A DNA stretch of 64,000 nt from Larimichthys crocea (lineage: Eukaryota; Chordata; Actinopteri; Sciaenidae), in contig NC_040018.1 in assembly GCF_000972845.2 (NCBI RefSeq), positions 12,187,157 to 12,251,156 on the forward strand, written 5' to 3'. Shown here piece after piece: positions 53,547 through 64,000 of this stretch (the first letter of the stretch is position 1; each line of letters begins with the position of its first letter). The notes beneath the pieces are model-generated. The model saw only the letters and a program-made list of their open reading frames with translations, was not told the DNA's origin and did not search any database. Position numbers and translations under genes: made by a program.

Positions 53547-56500
53547 TCAGTCAAACGTCATCATGTGTTTGTGCATAACAAAGAGTGTGGAAGGAGCACA
53601 GGCTTTGAACCGTGCTTCACTTTTCTTGCAAGCTGCCTTATGACTTTTTTTTTTTGTGAGTGCACTCACAGGTCAGCAACCGGCTTCTAAATGAGACTCT
53701 ATTCTGTCTGTTATCTGAACAAAGCGTGTAGTAACAGTTTACATTAAGGATTTCCTGCACCGCATGATTCACTTTCTACTACAGGTGCTAATGCATTCTG
53801 CTTTAGTGACGGAGGGCCTTTCACTGAAAGCAAAAAAAAAAAAAAGAAAAAGCAAACCACTAAAACCACTATGGTACGTCTACAATGGAGCTATGAGATC
53901 TTATCTGGCTCCAACTACGTCAATCAGCAGCATTTCCACGCTATCTGTTGGTAACCAAACAGGAGTTCTCACACGTTGCAGCAGCGTATAGTCAAAGTTG
54001 GTGCAAGTTGTGTAACACGAAGTCGCTGCATCTGAAATATTTGCTAGATTGACTAGTTAAGATATCAACTAACCAAGTTTGTTATACTTTTGCACATTCA
54101 CTGATTTTTTTTCTGCATTTCATTATTTTTATTTTACACCTTATGACAGCACAAAAACATAAAGCATAGTATTAATGATGAAGTCTGGAGAACGGCGATA
54201 AACTGCTAGACTGTTTTTAGGTCTACTTTTAGGTTTTTAATGGGGAGAAGTACAGTACAGTACTTTGCATGGAAGATCCAACCTGTGTACGTTTCTTTTA
54301 AAAAGCCACCATGCAGTCTCACCCCAAACCACAAGGGGGAGAGCCACAGAGGATTAAGCTCCATGTGAAAAGCACCTCCACAACCTCGACCTAACATGTA
54401 AACTCACACCCTCATATTGCATGTCCTTCTTTTTCTATCTCTTGCCAGACGTCATGTTGTCATGAATAATCAAGATGCATCCTATCGCATTTTAAAACGT
54501 GAAGAGATCTTACACTGGATTCATCGTTCGATCATAGTCAGCAATGCCAAAGACTTTGATATGACACTATAGTATCAATTATTTAGTAAATAAATTGAAC
54601 TTTATTTCAGGGAATAGCTTTAAATTAGATTTTTATCTTTACAATTTAAAATGCACTCCTCCAATGCTGTTCTATTGCGTGATTCGAGTTCTGTCTCATA
54701 GCCTCAGAAGCAGGATGGTGGATATTTTGGGTTTACATTGTTTGACGTGTATAGCGTATTGTATTTGTTCTTCTGCTCTCATGTTGTTATTGCTCCTGTT
54801 CGTTATATTTGCAGTGTCTTGTTAGCCCATGAGGGCTGGGCACCTTTTTAGTGCATGACATTTGAGAAATAAACGACCTTACCTTACAAAAACAACAGCC
54901 AATATTCAAGAGCTTCAAGGACAAGTTCTTAATCTAATAAGGAAAACAAAAGTCTCACATTTCTTTCCATTTTCTCTGTCATGTTACTTTGATTTTGCAC
55001 ATGTTTTTGCATGTAATACAGTGTATGAAAGCTATAAGTAGAGGTTGTTAAATAAATCAGCGGCTCCATCCCATCTACTCTAATCAGTAACCGTTTCATT
55101 GATCAAAGTGGGATGTTGGGTGTTTGTCATCAGCATCTGTACAATGCTGCCAAACATTTAATATGGCAAATAAGCCCTGCCATGGCAACCCGACATAGAG
55201 GCCAGCAAACAATGCTCCATACACCATGGCAACGGGATGGCGGGAGACGGCCTGAGGACAGAGTTGTTGGCCTTCGGCTTGTTTAGAAAAAAAATTAACA
55301 AATGTAGACACAACATGTGTGTTGCACTTGGCCTTCGTTTAATTCAACCAAAGGATTGTGCATTGCTGACAATTTTATTTTCTACTGACCCTCTTCATCT
55401 CACATGCGGCACACACTGGGGCGATGCACTCAAAACGTCACACAGTATCTACAATCTGTCTGCACTGTTACTTTGTGCATTTACGCACAGTTTATGCAAA
55501 GATAAAGAGCATACATAACAAAGATGTGGGTGTCTCCTCAGGAACAGGAAAAGCTGGCTAAATAGGTAATGTTACCACCTCCACCATTAGAGCGTGTGCC
55601 AAGCAACAAACAGACTTTTTAATCACACAAGCACTTTCAGTATTTCCATTTTGTACTCTACTTTATAATTCTACATGCAAGAGACGTATTGTATTTTTTA
55701 ACCGCACTAAACGTGTCACACAGTACAGTAACTCGTTACCGTGCAGGTGACCGTCTTATAAAATATGATGCATTGTTGTAGATTTAACCATCCAACAATA
55801 TACAAATATAATATGTTCCTTACATGTTAATGTATTTGAAATAATAGTTATTTAATCTAATAATAAATTATTCTTCAGTACATTTTGCTTTAGTAAAACT
55901 TTACAAACACTACATATTTATTAAGGTTATCAAATGGTGGAGTCCTGTCATGGCTTCATTAATAAAATGAGGTTTATGAGGCAATCATAACTAAAACAAT
56001 ACATACATACAATACAATACATGCTCTACTCAACACCTCGCTGTTTTTTAGTATTGTGTTTGTTCCTATACAATATTATACAATGGAGCAGACAATATAT
56101 ATGTACAGTACATTATATTTCCAGTATATTTAATATATTCATTTGGAGTGAATATTTATGCTGTTTTTGTCTTATTTGCCTATAACTTGACTGTAAATGT
56201 TGCCTACAACTGGAGAAAGAAAGAAGGAAATGTACCTGCTGCGCTGTTGTTGATGAAAACTAAATTTAAAAAAAATAAGTTAAAAAAAGAAAAGGTTGCT
56301 ACTTTTACTGCCACTGTTGACTTTAAGGTTGTGGAGGCCGACAAAGGTAGACAATATAAACGAGTGTAAATCGTGCTATAAACCCAAACAACAGTTGCAC
56401 TGTTCAAAATGAGGACTATAAATAGCCTGATTGTGTGGGGACAGTTTTGCAACGTCAGATTTACACTGTGAATATGGGGACATGTCTGCAACAACGTCAG

Positions 56501-57264
56501 ACTGCCTACCCGTTAAATATTTTCTCTGATATTTCTTTTCATTTCAGGCTAGCTTTTAAAAAACACACAGGCACAGGCAGAGCTTGTTAGACTTGTGCAA
56601 TTGGCCATATCCTGTGTGTACACCTACATACGCATGTCTATGATTGATGATATAAGATTATTTATGGTGTAGGTATTTTCCAAAAGGGAAATAACTGCAC
56701 CATATTTATTCACACCACTATGAATAGACTGATACAAAACAAACAGTGAGGGATCCACACCGACAAAACAGACGCACGCGCAATCGAACGCGCGCTCAAA
56801 GGGGAAAAATATAGTACACATCCATATAACACGCACATACACAGTTATTTGACATGAGACAAGTCGTAAATATTTCCCAACAGGAGTCAATAAAACTGCG
56901 AGCTATTAGACGGCCAGTTTGTTACACCTGCGTGCCATATTAGCTACGCTCGGAGGTGCTAGAACTGATAAAAACATGCTAATAAGAGTGTGGGGGGGAC
57001 AGAGAAAAGGTATCAATGGTAGGCAGGCAGGGCATTTGTATGGAGAGGAGCAGGGCAGTGCTGACATCAGTCTGCAGCGACACACACAGCGTCAGCAGCC
57101 CTCTGCACAATGCGCACGCTGATAATGAGGACAGGGCTCTGGCTGTCAAGACACGCACGGGAAGAAAAGATGATACGGAGAGTGGAAAAGAAAGCGCAGG
57201 CTGGCTCGATTCTTTTAAGCCCGTTCGGGAAAGAGAGCGAACCAAATGAGAGGTTTGAGTAGAG

Positions 57265-57310
<46 letters not shown>

Positions 57311-58078
57311 CTATTAGTTGGACTATGCTTGAACCGGCAGGATATGGCTGGGCCTGTAGCAAAGTGCCAAAGCTCAGGCGGTGTTAGTTGATGGTAGGCC
57401 AGCAGCCAGTCGAGGCAACTGAAGGAAGGAAAAGCCTGGGATTAAAACAACCTGTCTCTGAACTTTTGACCCAGACTGTACACTCAAACGCACATAAAGA
57501 GGGAACCACATGATACAATATACCTTTTTTATTTCTTTTATCTACAAAATACATTCAATATTATTAATAAATTAATCAACCACAATAAAGTTTGAAGTGT
57601 TTTAAGAACCTGGACAAAAAAATCATTCTCTTTCCTTCCAGGATTTCACATTTCAAAACCTTTTTCTGGCCTTTACTCAACATCAATTCTTCATTTCATT
57701 TTTTCCTGGTAACAATAAGGAATAGATAAGCTGACTGAATTTTTCTCATAAACTGTTGCTAAAGATAAACATAGGACAGTGAACTCGAGTTAACCCCATA
57801 CCAGATAAGGAAGTTACTGACGGACAAAAGTCAAACAGCTTCAATTATATGGAAGTGGTTAAGGTGTCTTCAAAGTGACAAGAAGGTTTTGAATTAAGAC
57901 ATGTTCAACTTTTAGCAGCGTTGCTATAACAACACGTAATTGTGTCATTAACGTACAGCAGGACCTTTTAAGCATTTACCATCACATTGAATATATTGTG
58001 CAGTTATCAATTTTGTCTGTGGACTGAATCAAATGCAACAACTTTTTTTTTGTTGTTGTTTTTCTGACACCATTTCAA

Positions 58079-61000
58079 AAACACCTGGAGCTAGAATTTC
58101 AACCCAGGAAACAGTTGAAGTCTCAAAGGGGTACATTTTTAATAGCGGATGTCATGCTAGTTTTAATTTTGTCAGCATTTATCACCTCATCCACGACAGC
58201 CAGCATGCATTCTTTCACGGTTTCGGAAACCTGTGAATGGCCTTTTCTTCTTTGCCAAAATCCTGGATACATGAAGGGAAGCTGTTATCGCTCTGTTGGT
58301 CAGTGAATAACCGCACCAGACTACAACAGATTGAAACTCTGCATTTTAGGGTCCCTCTACTTTTAATCCCTTAGAAAAGTTTGTCTGGAAAGTATGGAAA
58401 CATATTTTCAGTAGTGCTCCACCACCAGCTGCCCTGCATGTACCCGGTGTGCTACATCCATAAAAAAAAAATTCCCAATCGCATGTGCAAGAGATGGGAG
58501 ATGTCTCACTCCTTAGCTACTTTCATACACTATGAAGTTAAACATATTTTGTCATATATCAGATTTATGTATGCTGGGCCACTAGGAGGTGGCTTCTGGG
58601 CCGGATGAAGAGGCCCGATGTTCATTGTATGAAATAAGGCACATACAATAAGGACAAGTGACTACTTATTTTTTCTCTTTGGACATCATGTCTACAACCA
58701 AAATGGACATAAAAAATGAATTACAGCATCAGACTCAGAAGGTTAGCTTTTACATGTCTGAAGATTTTCAAGAAGTTTTAAATTTGTTAGATTTAAATAA
58801 TATCAAAATATCTTAACAAAACAACACAGGACATGTACTTTATTTTTCACTCTTTAACACAATCTGTCCCTCTGCTGAAGGGTTCAAAGACCAAACTGGC
58901 GTTGGCAGATGAAATTATTATGAACTGACTAAGCAGTTTCCCGTGAGACTTAGGAGAAGATAAGGTACTTCCTCCCTGTGTAACCACCTAGACTATCTAC
59001 AGGACCAAAGACTTGTTAAAAAATCTTTTTGCATCTGTGTTGCTTGGCTCACAACCCCACAGGTCAACAGGCCCAACGGGAAAACTCATGGTACTCCAGA
59101 TGGCTAGTCCACCAATGGCTGTCACCAGTGTTGTCAGGGAAACCTGGCAGGACCATGGAAAATTCTTTGACTAGGGAAAGAAGCTCGTGCAAAATGTCAT
59201 CCCTCACTTTCACACTCATCTACCACTTCACTGGTGTGGTGTTGTTCAGCGTCTGCCTGCAAAAACCAGCATCTATTAGTGTCATTCGGAGTGTTTTTTA
59301 AGTACTTCTATGATAAGATCTGTTTCTTTGTACACTGAGTGGTGTTTGTCCTATTTGGCAACAATCCAGTGAATCAAAAAAACAGTGCCAATGAAATGTT
59401 AAAAATTCCAACCATCCGAGGCATGAACAAGTTAAGAGTTCTCACATCTCGTTCGGCTGGTTGTAAGTTTGCGAAGCTAATGTCACTACAGACAGAAAGA
59501 GCTAAGAAACCGTTTTAACAGATGTAAGTCAATTTCTTATTTCAATCCTGTGGGGGTGGAGCTAAAGAAACACCACAAATGTTCACACAATAAAAAGTAA
59601 CATAGTTTAAGTGGCATCCAAGATTTTCATGGTGGAAAACTTTCTGAGTATTTATAGAAACCAGCTCAAAGGGGAGACACCCAGGCTAATGGAGAGCATC
59701 AAATAGGCTTTGGAATCAACGTCACGTCACCGCATTTAGGAGCTGATCTGCCAGCCAGTCTGCAACTATGTTTGTTTACAGTGACTGATATGGGCACTTC
59801 TTTTTGGACATATACTGTATGACAACAGATTTAAAGAAGTACAGTGAACAATCAGAAGGTGACATAACATGCTGGGGTAAAGAAACAACAGCAGGTATGT
59901 AGAAATCTTGAAGTTTGATGTTTCTTGTAGTGAAGCCAATACACTAACATTTAAACAAGGCTGTGCACTGTGTTTTAAATGCTGTATGAGAACAAAACTT
60001 AAACTCCCTTTAAAAGGGGGGTTTGTAACTTCCTACCTGTCTGTGAAAACGCTCATGTTAGGGTTTTGTTTACTCTTTAAAAAAGGGTTTAAATGTTAAT
60101 CTGTCATATATTTCACCTGAACTATTTACCTGAAAAAGATCATTCAGTTAAAGTAAATACTGACTTCCATTTGACATGACGGATGTACTCCTCGGGCAGA
60201 AGAGTGTTCCTTTACTCTGAAAGGTTGCCTGTATGTTCCCAGCTTACGTGCATTTACCTCTGTCAATGGATTGACGAGAGAAGCCACCTGTTAATGTGAC
60301 CCCTATCACATCAAGTGAAACTGACCACCTTGTTCAACTTTAAAAGATCCATTCTGAAGATCAACCTACACACTGCCTGCTACATATTAGTATCACCTGC
60401 TACACACCATATGCCATGTAATACTATAAGATAAGATGGTCTAAAGCACAATGCAGTACAGGTCACCAGCCAGGCAACAACAATCCAGTCTACAGTATCT
60501 GTATGGCATGCAGTTACATGACACCATGTTCCCATGTACTATAGGAGGCTAACAAGGTAGCAACACTGAATTCATGGACAGAGGAAACACTGGTGTAACT
60601 GAATAAAGTTTGGATCCAGGTGTTACAGTCCATTTTAGAAGCTCCCATTGCGAAAAAAAGGTGTCGAAACTAGAAGAACTAAAGACGACAGATGAGCCTA
60701 ACTTTGGGTTTAGGGTTAGGGTTAGGGTTAGGGTTAGGGTTAGGGTTAGCTTAGCTTTAGTGATCTCTTCGTATAGCACATACGCGTCGAATCAATTACT
60801 GGAAAAAACTCGTGTGTTTCCTCTTCACATCCCAGCACCATGTCACGTTACACGAGGACCGCACGCTTATCATCAAACCGCGAACTAAACGAATAATTTA
60901 ACATCGCAACCTTATAAAGCAATACACTTTGAAAACTGTGCTTTTCTAATCCTCTGTCTCCAGACAGCCATGGTTGTTGCTCTCTGAGGATAACGATACA

Positions 61001-64000
61001 TTAAATCCAGTCTTTTCGTGCACAGTTTTCCAGATAGATAATGTAGATGGTCTCTTAGTAGTCCGACAATAAAGAGAATTTAAATATAGCCAAATAGTCC
61101 TCAGTTTCTCATAATGAGACTAACAAACTTGCTTGGACGAAACCAAGCGATTAATCAGCTAAAACACGTATTCAGCGTGTAACCCCGTCTGGTTTACATC
61201 GGCAAAGGTTGTAGTTTGTTGCTGCAGTCTCTCATCCTTTATCTCAGGGGCATAGCGTGTGGTTTTATTTGCCAAAGCATTTTGTTTACATGAGTCAGGA
61301 GACATACAGCACACATCCTATAGACACACACCCACTAAGTCCTTTGAAGCAGGGAAGATAGCAGTTGCTGTCTGCTTCCTGGCTTCTGTGAATTTGTCAG
61401 CCAGTTGTGTCCCCAGAAAAAAAGCAGATGGACCAGAACAAGGCTGACAGAAAAACAGAGTGGAAGAGTCACAACTGTGCACTATTTGGGAAGTTGGAGG
61501 AAATTTCTTTTTGTTAAACCAAGTTGGATGGTGCTTATTCCCCAATACTATTATTTTGTCAAGGCCAAGAGACGAGTCCAATGGACATTGAAGTGATGTG
61601 GTTTTATCAGACACACAGTAAGTTCTGGACAAAAGTCTGATTTCAGCTCCACATACCTTGGCTTACAATGGAGAAAGTTGGGTATCTGGGCTCGGAAACT
61701 GACAAAAAGGATTAAAGAAACAAAGGCGCAGAGGCCCAAAAGGCTGCACCAGCCATAGTCGTGGAAGCGAAATCATAGGTTGTGGGTGAGTTACGGTGAA
61801 AACATTTGGAGGCTCAGGAAGGGAAAGCAAGACCAGACATCACTCAGGCTGCTCTGAGGCTGCAGGTGTGTCCTCGTTTCAAGAGAAAGCGTTGGAGGAT
61901 ACTCAAGGGTCCCAGCAGAGCGTCCACATTGTTGGATTTACTGGATCTCTCTGACCTCAGATCACTTTAGCATCCTCCAGAAAGAGATGCAGGAAGGCCA
62001 AGAATGTAGTTGGATGACTAGAACGGTAAAAGCTCTATTGATTGACCAAAGATAATTAATTAACGATTTTATCTTTCGAACATTTGATTTTCTTTTACTT
62101 CTCACCTTTAAAAACATCTAAGATGCTATCAGTGTAAAATTAAAATCAAGTCAGACAGTGTTGGTCCAGATTTACATGGACAGATGTCCACAGGGAGAGT
62201 TTTGCACTTTGCACACATATTTAACAGCCAGTGTGACGCACAAGAAATTAGACATTTATACTCATCTATTCATTTTACTTAACCTATTGTGGTCACTTGC
62301 AGCTCTAAGCATGAATAGGCCGTTAACATAATACAATACTTTATCTTTGTTTGGGTGCATTGTGTTGCAGAAAAAAGATCCTTTAAAAGATCAACACGTG
62401 GAACAAGCAATGAGATGGAGCAATAAGATTCAGTCAGCACCTTCTGTTGCAGCTGTTAAAAGGGAACGCATTCTTGGGAAGGTATTGTTAAAGAAAAAAA
62501 ATGAAGTCAACCGACAACAACAAAAAGTTTGAGACGTCATGGGCAAGATCGTTATCACCGTAGACGATGACTAAAAGGATTCTTGAGCCTATCCTACATG
62601 TCTTTTAGCAAAGTGTTCTTATGACCAATGACTTTTTAGATGCACATTGGCGAGAGGAATGCGACCTTTGTTACGTCAGGAATTTGAACTTATTGGTAGA
62701 AACACATGTGTAATTAATTAATAATATGAATTATTCCATTTATATGTGTGAGTTTCAGGGCCGTGGTTATTGCACACACTGGCTCACTGTCATAGTTTAC
62801 TAGGACAACTAAATGGAACAGAGCCATTGTTCATGTTATTAGTAACACCTGTGCTTTTTCCTGCTATGACGAGCCAAAATGTCTGCGGTGGAAAAAAATT
62901 ACACAAAACAACAACAACAACAAAAAAAAACCCTTTCTGCATAAAATTAATTCAGGTGCTCTGACTGTGGATGACACGAGGACCAGCACACACCTGCGTA
63001 AGTTAACGTAAGAGTGTGTAGCTTTTGTAAGAAGAAATCGTCAAAAGTTAAAATTAGAAGCAACAAAACACTAATTCATGGATCCTTGGATGACCAGTAG
63101 CGTATGGTGGTTAACTTTAGATAGATATTGTCATGGAACAGACATTACTGAGCCATTTCATCAAAGCTTATGATATCAAGTTCAATCATGAGAAGAGGTT
63201 TAAGACCCCATCACAGAGGAGTCACAGTGCGCTGCCAGCTTTGTTTATCCTGGATTTGACATTTGCATTGCTTCCACCATTTAACATTTGCATTGCACCA
63301 CGTCCCAACCATAAAATAGAAAAAATGGAAGCAGAAATGGAATCAGTGACAAAAAATGACAGCAGAGAGGCAGAGAGGACACAGAGCCTCATACGTGCAC
63401 ACCAGTAGGAGGAAAGCCAAAGAGGTCATGATGGAGCCTTTTCGAAAGAAATGGGGCAGCAGCTACTTGGCGTCTGCCGTGCTTGATGTTGGAGGAGAAG
63501 CCACAAAAACGGCATCGTAAATGTCAAGTTAAATGTGTACAAGATCCACAAAAAAAATAAAAAATAAATGCTGTATAGATGCACTAATTTTCATAAAGAT
63601 ATTAGCAATTTTGAAAGTTAACACGAGATAACCTATTATATAGTTTTGTTTTATGGGACACATTTCTGATCATAGTCTTGTCTTCAACCTTTTATAAAAA
63701 GGTAAATGCTAAAAAAAAAATTATAAATCCTAAATGCTAAATAATTAAGACTGCCCTTTTTTTTTTTAGAATATAAAGATTTGTTTTGAATTCTTGCCCA
63801 ATTTCAATTAAAAAACTATACAAATGGTTAATTTATTTGATAAATATTTAAAATCTACTTAAAATTCTATATTGGTGTTTGTTTTCACATACATTTTTTT
63901 ACTCCTCGTATTATTTGTTTTAAAGCAAAAAGAGATTATCATTATTATTGTTATACAAATATTGTACAGGAATATACAGAATTATATCTGCCTGGAAGCC
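58079..64000. other. pde3b intron 1 (presumed), no exon recognised
   Basis: No open frame resembles the GC-rich, multi-transmembrane N-terminal exon of PDE3B or any other family. Intron 1 is very long in mammals, so exon 1 probably lies beyond the window. It holds an interstitial telomeric repeat at 60,710-60,749 and otherwise AT-rich unique DNA with short homopolymers. Confidence 0.6.
60710..60749 (+). repeat. Interstitial telomeric repeat (TTAGGG)6
   Basis: Six perfect TTAGGG units followed by TTAG, preceded by a partial GGGT at 60,706-60,709. A 40-base perfect vertebrate telomere tract embedded in unique intronic DNA. Confidence 0.97.

Noticed and set aside
63133..63408. 91-codon open frame near the right end
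   Set aside because: Composition is low complexity towards the end and no match to the PDE3B N-terminus or any family could be recognised.

Overview
The window looks like teleost (percomorph-type) fish chromosomal DNA. Genes have short GT..AG introns, the calcitonin exon encodes a fish-type hormone, and the repeats (a tRNA-derived SINE, foldback and TTAA-flanked MITEs, LINE tails, long CA/TA microsatellites) are of kinds common in ray-finned fish. Three protein genes are recognisable, in the order calca (-), cyp2r1 (+), pde3b (-). This matches the tetrapod PDE3B-CYP2R1-CALCA block.

Layout. Bases 1-17,800: no coding exon recognised; AT-rich intergenic DNA with microsatellites, one foldback MITE, one orphan MITE end and a few stretches that look like conserved non-coding DNA. 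Bases 17,840-20,284: calca on the minus strand, with TATA box, untranslated exon 1, signal-peptide exon 2, common propeptide exon 3, and two alternative terminal coding exons, one for calcitonin (18,578-18,755) and one for CGRP (17,852-18,014). Bases 20,285-27,000: intergenic space between the divergent calca and cyp2r1 promoters. Bases 27,088-31,253: complete five-exon cyp2r1 (vitamin D 25-hydroxylase), 519 codons plus stop, with polyadenylation signal. Bases 31,300-35,200: intergenic, with microsatellites and a second foldback MITE. Bases 35,598 to beyond the right edge: pde3b (cGMP-inhibited cAMP phosphodiesterase 3B) on the minus strand. Exons 2-16 are resolved here to splice-site level and give an open frame of 813 codons plus stop. 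Exon 1 (membrane-associating N-terminus) is not seen and probably lies beyond 64,000.

The most striking structure is a direct duplication of about 6.5 kb inside pde3b: copy 1 at about 44,825-51,277 and copy 2 at about 51,556-58,078, each carrying exons 2-4. The copies differ almost only by single-base indels. All three exons are intact in copy 2 and frameshifted in copy 1. A 10-N gap at 44,316-44,325, with a repeated flank, lies just to the left. I read this as an assembly duplication (an unpolished second copy or haplotype) rather than biology, so exons 2-4 should be taken from copy 2.

Functionally, calcitonin (calcium lowering), CGRP (vasodilator neuropeptide) and CYP2R1 (first activation step of vitamin D) put two calcium-homeostasis genes head to head, with pde3b tail to tail with cyp2r1. 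I found no undescribed system. The points worth checking are the assembly duplication, an interstitial telomeric tract in pde3b intron 1, the phase-matched calca alternative exons, and several MITE, SINE and LINE insertions.
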